Positions 49,801 to 56,491 of a DNA stretch of 64,000 nt are shown here, in pieces. The stretch is from the NCBI GenBank assembly GCA_023055425.1, contig JALGPY010000003.1:69424991-69488990 (forward strand), given 5' to 3'. The notes beneath the pieces are model-generated. The model worked only from the letters and a program-made list of their open reading frames with translations. It was not told the origin of the DNA and did not search any database. The translations under genes were made by a program, and so were the position numbers. How positions within the stretch are numbered: the first letter of the stretch is position 1; every line of letters begins with the position of its first letter. The DNA is from Linanthus parryae. Its lineage: Eukaryota; Streptophyta; Magnoliopsida; Ericales; Polemoniaceae.

Positions 49801-52613
49801 TATTGTGAAGGTGTTGAACTTTGTAATTTGTGGTAAACATATTGGGAATACTATTGTAGTTGCAACAGTCAATGGGAATGGTGATAACAAGATTTGTCAG
49901 GCTCAGTGCGAAGTAGCAGTTGGGATCCCTTCTTATGCAGCAGCAATGAATGTTCAGAGTGACCAGTTAGCTGTTGGACGTAAGATGCCTACATTTCCTA
50001 CTTTCTCTGTGAGTAATCTAAATTCAAGTTATGAATTCTGCAAGAATTACTGGTGGACAATCAATGATGAGAAGATATTGAAGATGGTAGCAAGAAAAAC
50101 ATTGAGAACAAAGTTATATGAAGCATTGGCAGGTCATACTGACATCATTGTAAATGTGGTATTATGCGTTCGGAAGCCCGAGGAAGCTATTGATATGTTT
50201 ATGTTTGCGATCATGCACATGCACCACGATAATCTGTCAATGGCAATGGTGTATTATGCTCAAGCTGCTGCTGCAGTTGGTGGTGGACAATTATCATGGG
50301 CTGGGAGAGGTAATGTAGATCAGCATAGACAAAAAGGCTTGATGTTGAAGCAGCTCCTCACAAAGTTGTTATTTCACGATGGTGGGATTTATTTTTCGCT
50401 TGGTTCAAGAGGTGCTGTAGAAGAAGGCGAACTCGGAAGTTTTTTGACTGATGGGTTTAGCATACAGCAGTTTTTGTTTAACGCTGCTTGCCTGTGTCAG
50501 CAAGTTGGGCTATATGACAAGCCTATTCAAATTCAGAAGAGAGTTGGGGCATTTGCATCGGCCTTGGACATAATAAATAAGTTCCTGTCACAAGCAATTT
50601 GTGTTCTATCACGCGGGCGATTGGATGGTGAAAGTGGGACTGCTGCGCTCATTCATTCTGAGAATGATACCTTAGGGACATACAAGTACTCACCTGACAT
50701 TAGTCTCCAAGAGAGGGAACAAGTATTGCTACAAGAAACTGTGCTGAGGCAACTTGAAGCCATATTATCTGTACTTAAGCTGGCAAGGGGTAGCCATCAT
50801 TCAAATGCTCTAAGGGAGGTGGCAAACCTTCCAGTTCTGAATGCTTCTTGTGGTGCTTGGGAGAATGCAAGTTGAAGGTGGCAAGCATACCCTCTTCAAC
50901 TTGAGGGGGCATATTAGAGATAGCAGGTTTTATCACTAAGGAGAAATGGCGTAGTTTTGGTATAAGTACAATTAGTTACCCTAAGTCATCTTATTATTGT
51001 TAATTCGTTACTTTAGGATAAGTCTATATAATAGCTATTGTATTTCCTTTTTTTAGTATCAATTTGAAGAACTCATTCAGATCCCCTTTTTCTCTCTATT
51101 TTTCTTCGATTACTCTTCTCTCGATCATCTCCTACTTCTGCGATTACTCTGTTGATCGGACCTGGTTATGGATTTTCAATAGTAATATTTTGGAAGAAAT
51201 TTCAACATGAAGGGCAAATGGCCAAGCAGATCTTCTGTCATCTTTCATCCTTCATATTTCAATCAAAGGGTACTCTGAGGAGTGAGGACTCACCTGATAG
51301 TTGGTAGGTTGGAAAATCGAACTTTGAAGGTGAAAAAACCGTCTGGGATGCCCCTACCTTGTCTCATTTATTCTAAGCTGGCTGTCCCATGTTGTTCGCA
51401 AAGCTAATATTACAGCCACGGAAGAGATAGTTCTAGATAGTTGATTTCTGTTTCCTCTTGACTAAGTACCATTCGCAATGTGTCAAAACTGCAAGGTTCT
51501 TCAAGTTGGATAAAGATCAAAATTGTGTCATCAGGTTGCAAACTTCACTTTCTCTTGGCTCACTTGACTGGTTTGCTCAACAAGTTATGTTCCTTGGACC
51601 TTAGTTGTTTGGAATCGTAGGGTAAGAACGTAGATTGCGATAGGCTATGGCTTACAGGATTCAGGGTAACAGGCGTGGACTTCTCAGATGAGAAGAAATA
51701 AATACTGGCGGGACATAGAAGCGAAGCATTTACCAGTATATGTGATTCAAATTTGCAACTGCCTAGGGTACAAGGGAACAGTAATGACTGAAACATCTCC
51801 CCAACATGAAATCAATGATCATTAACAGAAGTTAGGGTAATTCACCTCTGGCTTTCCAGGATTGGAACACGTGCAAGGATGAATTCACAGAAGAGCTCCA
51901 GTATTTCATAAGCAGCCCATATATTTTGTTCTCGTATGACATGCTCCACCTACACCATAGACAACAATAGTTACATACAAAGTGCTTCCAAAAGCAAAAG
52001 TAGGGGTTAAGTAAATCTGATCTTGGGACCTACTCGAATACGAGCAATTGCTTCTTGCCCAGCCTGCAGAAACTGGGCTATCTCTCTGCGCATATGTTTT
52101 AGCTGCATATCCCTTTTGTTTTGCAGCAATTTTATGCGTGAAATCGCCAGATTCAAGCATGTTTTACTGTAAAAGACAAGGAATTAACACCTTCCCAGAT
52201 GGTGAAGCATACAAATCAACACATAACAATGAATATAATGATGAGCAAAGTGATAAGAACTCCAAGATCATCTCATACCAAAAGAATCAGCTTACGATCA
52301 CAAAGAGCTTTGTGATATAATGATGAGCAAAGTGATTTTTTTTTTTTTTTACAAAAATAGGGCAAATCAAAATTGGGTTTTGAGGGTTTCAGTGAACTGC
52401 GTCTGATAGAGCTCATAATCATCCAAACAGGTCATCGGAATTTCAAAAGACGGGTGAAATGAACATACAATCGGGCGATCAATTGAATGAATTAAACTGA
52501 AATTCGATTTGAATTAACGCTATGGAAGGTGAATGAGTTTAGCAAAAGATGGAATCTACTAACCATTTAGCACCAAGTAGACCTCTGTTGAAGAGCTGAT
52601 TCAGAAGCGACAT
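38400..52613 (-). CDS. IST1-like protein (regulator of VPS4, ESCRT-III associated), six exons
   Basis: The minus-strand exons are 52613-52564, 52166-52034, 51949-51846, 42195-42024, 41902-41762 and 38744-38400. All junctions are GT-AG, the phases agree, and the total is 945 bp (314 aa, TAA stop). Residues about 12-175 form the IST1 domain: RRGLLGAKC-like start (NRGLLGAKC), RREIAQFLQAGQEAIARIRV, ILELFCEFILARVPILESQ, ASIIFAAPRCSDVPDLLQVR, FASKYGKEFIAAASELRPDT, EKLSVNAPSAEVRLKLLKDI. The last exon is a low-complexity tail ending in an Ala-rich helix-like stretch. IST1 proteins bind ESCRT-III and the AAA ATPase VPS4 in multivesicular-body sorting in the cytoplasm and on endosomes. Intron 3 is 9.65 kb and intron 5 is 3.0 kb, both filled with repeats; intron 3 holds a retrotransposon in antisense orientation. 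The frame is intact, so the gene is probably functional. Confidence 0.93.
39551..40230. repeat. Tandem duplication of 340 bp in intron 5 of the IST1-like gene
   Basis: Copy one (39551-39890) and copy two (39891-40230) begin with the same AATGTGGCAAAA and share long identical runs, including a 60-bp block around ATTCGTTACTCATGAGGAGC. Only scattered substitutions and small indels separate them. Confidence 0.9.
40908..41185 (-). mobile_element. MITE, copy A (intron 5 of the IST1-like gene)
   Basis: It starts GAGTTTGGTATGACTTATTTG and contains TTTATGTCGAAAAAGTC. Its reverse complement matches the element at 44628-44930. The distal terminal repeat is truncated next to a CT-rich stretch near 41186. 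Confidence 0.65.
41223..41639 (+). mobile_element. TRIM-like terminal-repeat element remnant
   Basis: A 114-bp LTR-like unit at 41526-41639 begins TGTTGAGAAGTCCCACATCG and ends GATTCTAACA. The first 30 bases recur at 41372, and the distal part (TTGCCAATTGGTTTTGAGG) recurs, diverged, at 41263. A purine tract GTGAGGGGGCG precedes the 41526 unit. This layout fits a small terminal-repeat retrotransposon in miniature, rearranged. Confidence 0.55.
42477..42690 (+). mobile_element. tRNA-derived SINE in intron 3
   Basis: The 5' part has pol III A-box-like GGCCTTGTGGTAAAGGCCTG (about 42490) and B-box GGTTCGAGCCCC (42542). A non-tRNA body of about 130 bp follows, ending near CACTGTTGTAAAACAA. The spacing of the boxes and the length fit plant SINEs. 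Target duplications were not resolved. Confidence 0.7.
42873..42911 (+). repeat. (GA)n microsatellite
   Basis: A pure GA dinucleotide run of about 19 units in intron 3 of the IST1-like gene. Confidence 0.97.
43000..44039. other. Part of intron 3, no gene
   Basis: Unique-looking intron sequence with a short TA run near 43794 and a TTTA-rich tract near 43850-43880. Confidence 0.5.
44040..44205 (+). pseudogene. LINE-derived zf-RVT fragment
   Basis: One frame reads ISWIAPATVSEFLIAWGG, stop, VDKKKCWRLAPLVVMWVIW, RACNRKT. This is the conserved W...P...W.IW.E.N.R segment found C-terminal to the reverse transcriptase in plant LINE-derived proteins (zf-RVT). It is a short fossil in intron 3. Confidence 0.6.
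44628..44930 (+). mobile_element. MITE, copy B (intron 3 of the IST1-like gene)
   Basis: The termini GGGAGTTTGGTATGACTTATA and, inverted, GGGCGAGTTTGGTACAACTTA enclose about 300 bp. It is the same family as copy A at 40908-41185 in the opposite orientation. Confidence 0.72.
45847..46062. mobile_element. hAT-type MITE in intron 3
   Basis: It starts CAGTGGCGGATCCACATGG and ends CTGGATCCACCCCCTG, an imperfect inverted pair of the CAGTGGCGGA type common in plant hAT MITEs. No clear 8-bp target duplication was seen. Confidence 0.55.
46063..47213. other. Part of intron 3 with an unclassified repeat
   Basis: 46550-46640 and 46810-46900 hold GC-rich phrases in opposite senses (GATCGCGCGTTCCGAAACG versus GGCGTTCCGCGATCCCGTTC) around an AT-rich middle, suggesting a MITE-like or foldback repeat. 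No gene is seen. Confidence 0.35.
47219..47488 (+). repeat. 5' LTR of the nucleoporin-carrying retrotransposon
   Basis: It starts TATTAGAGATAGCAGG and ends GGATTTTCAATA. A TATA-like CTATATAATAG lies at about 47332 and a long pyrimidine-rich stretch follows, as expected for R/U5. Confidence 0.95.
47489..47501 (+). other. Primer-binding site (tRNA-iMet)
   Basis: TGGTATCAGAGCC directly abuts the 5' LTR and is complementary to the 3' end of the initiator tRNA-Met encoded at 52770-52841 with CCA added. Confidence 0.95.
47803..48483 (+). CDS. ORF with 41-residue tandem repeats inside the nucleoporin-carrying retrotransposon
   Basis: A 226-codon frame without a clear ATG at its start. From about 47975 to 48415 it holds a 123-bp (41-codon) tandem repeat with units at 48018, 48141, 48264 and a degenerate one at 48384. 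The third unit lacks one CAG codon, so every unit stays in frame. The repeat core LMALESSAISQFAYDLQQQV alternates with hydrophobic LFPLFVDVIEAFVLLL. It ends at a TAA (48481-48483), after which the GP210-like ORF continues in the same frame. I do not recognise the repeat. It may be element leader sequence that happens to be open, or a third captured fragment. Confidence 0.4.
   Translation: MRRSGGVYWSGGVYWPVIWCFWFIFWLDFRSLRFQVWFPGLLRLHNDDIRDCLFEFVSTICGFLEDILLLLLMALESSAISQFAYDLQQQVVADFILFPLFVDVIEAFVLLLLMALESSAISQFAYDLQQQVVADFSLFPLFVDVIGAFVLLLLMALESSAISQFAYDLQQVVADFSLFPLFVDVIEAFVLLYLMRLESSAISQVASCLQPSLLLIVFCHELMFNF
48490..49836 (+). CDS. GP210: Captured GP210 (nuclear pore membrane glycoprotein 210) fragment
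   Basis: A 448-codon frame in phase with the preceding repeat ORF, separated by one stop. From residue about 155 to 437 it reads like plant GP210: DEPVHDIDRASQADRSPEPI, ANGRAIRLSAVGISNSGKAF, TSKSSWNRFLVLHNASGLC, LVSALRVDPEYSLLFFSTHA, PKGLGTALVTIYEIALSPSL, VQVANVDGAKIISPEELSPV. GP210 is a large nuclear-envelope protein with repeated Ig-like lumenal domains; this piece would be lumenal, with no membrane anchor. Residues 1-150 are not assigned. No introns interrupt the homologous stretch, although plant GP210 genes have many, which suggests capture from spliced RNA. A frame change near 49800 moves the homology into the next ORF. It is a partial copy, not a functional nucleoporin gene. Confidence 0.8.
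   Translation: MFCGGCADPSLRTGCLNQVVVIVLENLVGFRTSLNSLMVDVLYFVSLILIEDSSVYGGFVMAFDASSRYYLCNSVSFVGSSSVNMVIQLLNQKVKVLNKSAVLHRIGNRNQFGGYRLDWAEVKVSKKLENLEHPLPVIEEVKLLLNCSYHASIVVMTDEPVHDIDRASQADRSPEPIRYAVVSMANGRAIRLSAVGISNSGKAFGNSSSLSSMRKLSDCAVLASWDSSYDLMTSKSSWNRFLVLHNASGLCIVRAIVIGLSNKGDSHASDVLFKIVETVPLVSALRVDPEYSLLFFSTHAQFNLSVKGGNCFLEAVVNNSQVLQVTQSPSGSQCSQLVLVPKGLGTALVTIYEIALSPSLAATSVVQVANVDGAKIISPEELSPVEGSPQSIELLAGISDGSTFGSSHYLYMKICAHIEDHGVELVDSYGILLSTDGYCEGVELCNLW
49775..50875 (+). CDS. Captured GP210-NUP93 fusion frame
   Basis: A 366-codon open frame, +1 relative to the preceding ORF. Residues 13-100 continue GP210 (VLNFVICGKHIG, then VVATVNGNGDNKICQAQCEV, NVQSDQLAVGRKMPTF, NYWWTINDEKIL). A stretch of GP210 seems missing between KHIG and NTIVV. 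Residues 152-350 read like plant NUP93 (Nic96 family): NLSMAMVYYAQAAAAVGGGQ, LSWAGRGNVDQHRQKGLMLK, QLLTKLLFHDGGIYF, LYDKPIQIQKRVGAFASALD, CVLSRGRLDGESGTAALIHS, EREQVLLQETVLRQLEAILS. NUP93 is a scaffold nucleoporin of the inner ring. Residues 101-151 are of unclear origin. Both host fragments are in sense with the LTRs and fused without a stop. The frame ends 26 bp before the polypurine tract. The fusion is seen directly; any product is inference. Confidence 0.82.
   Translation: MAFCFLRTDIVKVLNFVICGKHIGNTIVVATVNGNGDNKICQAQCEVAVGIPSYAAAMNVQSDQLAVGRKMPTFPTFSVSNLNSSYEFCKNYWWTINDEKILKMVARKTLRTKLYEALAGHTDIIVNVVLCVRKPEEAIDMFMFAIMHMHHDNLSMAMVYYAQAAAAVGGGQLSWAGRGNVDQHRQKGLMLKQLLTKLLFHDGGIYFSLGSRGAVEEGELGSFLTDGFSIQQFLFNAACLCQQVGLYDKPIQIQKRVGAFASALDIINKFLSQAICVLSRGRLDGESGTAALIHSENDTLGTYKYSPDISLQEREQVLLQETVLRQLEAILSVLKLARGSHHSNALREVANLPVLNASCGAWENAS
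50912..51181 (+). repeat. 3' LTR of the nucleoporin-carrying retrotransposon
   Basis: It directly follows the polypurine tract TTGAGGGGGCA and is identical to 47219-47488 except for one substitution. It is followed by the target duplication GTAAT. Confidence 0.95.
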
Positions 52614-52769
52614 CGATTCCCCGATATGAACACGCCCACTTTCCGATTGAATTCAGCGAGCCTACCTTGACCCAATTGATCGAGAGTGGAGTGGTTTCAA
52701 TTGCAGACCTCTTTCAACTGATGGAGTTCATTAAGAGATATATTTATTCATTCTACTGTAACAACACAA

Positions 52770-52841
52770 ATCAGAGTGGCGCAGCGGAAGCGTGGAGGGC
52801 CCATAACCCTCAGGTCCCTGGATCGAAACCAGGCTCTGATA
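52770..52841 (+). tRNA. trnM-CAU (initiator): Initiator tRNA-Met (CAT)
   Basis: A 72-nt cloverleaf. The acceptor stem ATCAGAG/CTCTGAT is fully paired, the anticodon loop is CCCATAA with CAT at 52802-52804, and the T loop is ATCGAAA, the initiator signature (A in place of TTC). The anticodon stem is GAGGG/CCCTC and the T stem CCTGG/CCAGG; both differ from the usual plant initiator (GTGGG/CCCAC and CCAGG/CCTGG) by paired, compensating changes, so the fold is preserved. An upstream CAACACAA motif and a T-run terminator flank it. It supplies initiator tRNA for cytosolic translation and its 3' end matches the primer sites of the retroelements at 17816 and 47489. Confidence 0.96.
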
Positions 52842-52847
52842 GGTTGC

Positions 52848-52873
52848 TTTTTTTTTTTTTTTTTTTTTTTTTT
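52848..52873 (+). terminator. RNA polymerase III terminator
   Basis: A run of 26 T residues starts six bases after the tRNA end, far longer than the four or five T needed for pol III termination. Confidence 0.9.
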
Positions 52874-54161
52874 CTTTGTTAAAACATATCAATTAATTAG
52901 AAAAACAATGATTAAATATCTTCTTTTCTCCTTAAATATTTTTTTCTTATTTTTCGTTCAGAGAAAAATAAATAGTGAATAAACATAGATTCCATACAAC
53001 AACAAAATAGAAAAACGGGTTTCCATTCTTTTTGTTGATTTTGAAAAATGTTGCTAGTTATTAGAAAAGCAACAATTTAAGCTTTTCTTATTTTTTTCTA
53101 AAAAAATAAGCTTTTCTTTTTTTCATTTAAAGAGAGAATAACTAGTAAATATGGAGATGTTTCGATTCAAAAACTATACTTAGCTTTTCTCAAGAAAAAA
53201 TGAATATGCACAAGTTCAATTCAAATTCAAATTCAAATTCAAGAAATTAGATGAAGTAATTATTCGCAGCAATAAGAAACAACCATCCAAACAAGTCACA
53301 TTCTTGTTTATCTTTTTCTCTCCTAATGCTTTACCACAAGAGTGAATTTGATGTTTTAGGAATTGAAGTTAAATCTTTCATAAATCACATACTGGAATAT
53401 TTTAGGAGTATGTTTACTCACCCAGCGATGTTTTCTTGAGATTTTGTTGGACAAAATTGGAACATATTTCTTTTATTCTCCTTTCTTACTAAAACATAAA
53501 CTGAATAAATATAGAAAACTGACAGATACATAGTCACCCACCATAGTTCTTATTATTGAGTGTGGAAAGTTCACATAGATTCATGCATATCGACTTCTTT
53601 TTAAATTATAAGTACCATCTTTCAATCTTTCTGGTGTATATATTTACTAATTGCATATTATTCACCCGCCTTTTATAGGTGCTCCTCGAGAAATGATAGA
53701 TGGGGAATAGCACCATCAAATGTGAGGAGTTTGAACATTCCTCATTTTAACCAAAACATTCCAACCTTTCAAAGTTTTGGGATATTTTCGAGTTTGTTGG
53801 TAATATTATTGGGATAGTAGGGTCAACGTAATCATAAATATGACAATTCTAACATTACGACAATATATTTGTCTTACCATTATATTTTCTTCCATTGAAT
53901 CACACCGAATCATGTACTGATAATAAGTGATAAGTTTTTCTCAAATAGAGATTACAAAATTGAATTTTAAATCTCGCAAATGCGCAATCACCCAGCTTAC
54001 AAATATTCATTTAGTGAGATTTCCTAAACTCAAAATATAAAAGAAAAACATACTCATTAAATTTTGTCGTTGAAGGGCACTACTGGAATGATTTTGCAAA
54101 TCCCTCTGATTTACTCGTGCATGCAAGGTTAAACATGATTACACAACAATATTCATGAACA
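52874..54161. other. AT-rich intergenic DNA
   Basis: No gene or RNA recognised. A short AATTCA tandem run lies near 53217-53240. Confidence 0.6.
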
Positions 54162-54542
54162 TCAAGGAAGTTTTGCGGAAAAATACAACCAATCATGCAG
54201 TTCGATCACGTTCCTACATATCGATAAGTCGTTGAGAAGAATAGAAAAAGCCGTGTTGTCATAAAATTCAAATACAATTTCCACACTAATAAATTTGGGT
54301 AAGCAAGTTTGTCTGTAGTGATGGAGATACCACTTCATATTGAAATCTGAGTCTGTGATTATTGTTGTTTGAATGGCTCTATACACACCAAAATGTACTT
54401 CATCATACCATGAAAAGGTGGGAGGATCAATTATCCATATACTATAACCACCATCACCATTAGCACTTCTCAAAGTGCCCAAGTTGTGTTCTTGGGGGTT
54501 CCATCTCTTCACAATGCTAGCTAGCCCCCCACCTTGAAGCAT
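54162..54542 (-). CDS. Unrecognised ORF, possibly a gene remnant
   Basis: A 126-codon minus-strand frame with coding-like composition: KRWNPQEHNLGTLRSANGDG, YSIWIIDPPTFSWYDEVHFG, TIITDSDFNMKWYLHHYRQ. Upstream on the same strand (to about 54860) further coding-like pieces occur in shifting frames (HFKCVDVAILSNGFVSGHT; RRWVWINPNEAEFENPLYQ), so this is probably the 3' end of a decayed gene or transposon protein. No known motif was identified. The frame ends at TGA after the KLP residues. Confidence 0.35.
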   Translation of the reverse strand: MLQGGGLASIVKRWNPQEHNLGTLRSANGDGGYSIWIIDPPTFSWYDEVHFGVYRAIQTTIITDSDFNMKWYLHHYRQTCLPKFISVEIVFEFYDNTAFSILLNDLSICRNVIELHDWLYFSAKLP

Positions 54543-55141
54543 ATGGGAGAATAGCAGTTGTACAATGCCATCCTAGTCAAAAAAATATTCAAGAATGTGT
54601 ACCATGGCATGCTTGACATGGGTAGTTTCACCATTTCTAGTATGGCCACTAACAAAACCATTGCTTAATATGGCAACATCAACACACTTGAAATGAGAGT
54701 GAGGTACTGCCACTAGATTTCTGATATAATGGATTCTCAAATTCCGCCTCATTTGGATTTATCCACACCCATCTTCTTCCACTAATCTTTTTGCTTTCCA
54801 ATGAATATGACTTGGGGTAGCTTGTTCATTGAACTTCATCCTATGAGCGGCTAAAAGGAACCTCGTTTTTTCTAGGATAGACTAAAAGGAGCACAAATAT
54901 GGAAGAATAAACTTACTTTAAATTATTCACGATGTGCAAAGATCGCACATGATGAGTTCGCTTGACGTAAACTCATTGAACATTTACAAAAAAAAGTTAC
55001 TCAAGATGAGTTGTGTTTATTCGACGTTTGACACGCTAGCCTAGCCTATGGAAGGGCAAAGTCCATTGAACATGGTGAATGATGTGGGTTAAGATACTTT
55101 TCATGTTTCTCCTTTTGCTTAAATCTATTTTTGGTAACTTA
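54543..55141. other. Upstream continuation of the unrecognised ORF, then spacer
   Basis: 54545-54860 contains minus-strand coding-like fragments with stops (see 54162-54542). 54870-55141 shows nothing recognisable. Confidence 0.35.
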
Positions 55142-56488
55142 GAGCATCTCCAACAGCAAAATTATCTTTGGACTAAATTTGTACCTGCCTTAAATTTTAC
55201 AACAGCACTTTTTGAGTATTTGCTACTGCAGATGACCTAAATATAGGCCACAAGCATTATTTTTTGGTTCGACTAATTAATCAAACAAACTCAAACATGA
55301 AAATGTGTTCGTTTGCTAAACGAGCCGAACACGAGCCGAACAAGGAGCTCGTTTGTTAGTGTTCGCGAACAAGTTACAATAGTATATATGTATATATATA
55401 CTTAGAAACCATTTCATTATTTTCTCTTCTTTATGAGTAATTTCTTAAATTCGGTCCTAATTAGTGTAGAGTTTCTATTTTAGTAGAAGTTTGACTTCTT
55501 AATTAGGATTTGAAAAGGTAATTCTTTAATTTATAGTACCATAAATATTTACTATATAAGAATAAAACCGGATGATTTGATCTTTTCATAGCACACATAA
55601 AGCATATATCTATAGTAACACATTTTATGTTATTTGTTTCCTTAATATAATCATTTTATCTTAAGTAATACCACCAGGATATTTTAATTCAGCAAATATA
55701 TATTATCATATATATCTAATAAAATACAAGTTCGTTGAGCCGAACTCGAGCCGTAAACGAGCTAGCTAAACGAGCCACGAGCCGAACAACGAACAACTCG
55801 AGCCCTAAACGAGCCGAGCTCAAACAAAGTTTTTTTGTTCGACTCGAGTTCGAGTTCGAATCGTTTAGCAGCCAAGTTAAACGAGCCAAACTCAAACAAG
55901 CGATATTTGGTTCGGTTCGGCTCGTTTACAGCCCTACTTTTTGAGTATTTGCTCCAGCAGATGACCTAAATATAGGCCACAAGCATTATTTTTTACTTTA
56001 TAATTTTCATTATTACACAATCATGTACCTATATCTATTTAACAACGAAATGTTCTTTTACAAAAAAAAAATAAATATGAATTAAATAATTTGTTAAAGT
56101 GGGCAAATTTATTTTTATTTTTTAAATTTTTTATTTTTTATCTTTTTATTTGAAACAATATCTTTATGTTTGTGATAATTCTCTGCAACTCTCTTCCAAA
56201 ACGAGTGGCCCTTCTGTTGATTCCCAGTGATTGGATCAGTGGATGTGAACGTTGGAGATGGCAGAGGAGTTGCAGGAGAGTTGTAGGAGGAGGGAGGTTG
56301 AATAAATCTGTGTTTTTTAATGGATTTCCACCAGCTACAGTAAACTTAGTTTTTCTCCAGTTTTGCCCAAATTTTGGCCTGGTGTAAATTTACACCAGGT
56401 TTTACACCATCTGTTGGAGACAGATTTTGGCCAAAGCTGGCCTATATTTGTGCCAAAGAACGTTTTTGGCCAACTGTTGGAGTTGCTC
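55142..56488. mobile_element. Tourist/Harbinger-type MITE (outer), with an internal insertion
   Basis: The termini GAGCATCTCCAACAG and CTGTTGGAGTTGCTC are inverted and flanked by the 3-bp direct repeat TTA (55139-55141 and 56489-56491), the target preferred by PIF/Harbinger. The interior has no transposase. A perfect 22-bp palindrome, CCTGGTGTAA/ATTTACACCAGG, lies at 56378-56399. Confidence 0.78.
55266..55936. mobile_element. Inner insertion rich in CGAGCCGAAC motifs, flanked by 58-bp direct repeats
   Basis: The insertion ends in clusters of AAACGAGCCGAACACGAGCC and, on the far side, GGTTCGGTTCGGCTCGTTTA plus CAGCCCTA, giving inverted ends of the TAGGGCTGTAAACGAGCC type known from common plant hAT-like repeats. 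It is bracketed by two copies of a 58-bp segment of the outer MITE (55208-55265 and 55937-55994), differing at about two bases. Confidence 0.6.
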
Positions 56489-56491
56489 TTA

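Larger units (their letters stand above)
47219..51181 (+). mobile_element. Young LTR retrotransposon carrying captured nucleoporin (GP210 and NUP93) sequence
   Basis: Two 270-bp LTRs (47219-47488 and 50912-51181) differ at one position that I can find (C/T in GAGAAACGGCG/GAGAAATGGCG). The LTR ends are TATT...AATA. The 5-bp GTAAT occurs on both sides (47214-47218 and 51182-51186). The tRNA-iMet primer site TGGTATCAGAGCC is at 47489-47501 and a polypurine tract TTGAGGGGGCA at 50901-50911. There is no gag, protease, integrase or reverse transcriptase; the 3.4-kb interior holds a tandem repeat and fragments of two host nuclear-pore genes. It must have been mobilised by an autonomous partner, probably a Copia element. 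It lies in intron 3 of the IST1-like gene, in antisense to it. Confidence 0.93.

Noticed and set aside
55735..55944. ORF MSRTRAVNELAKRATS and similar
   Set aside because: Produced by the CGAGCCGAAC-type repeat motifs of the inner MITE insertion.
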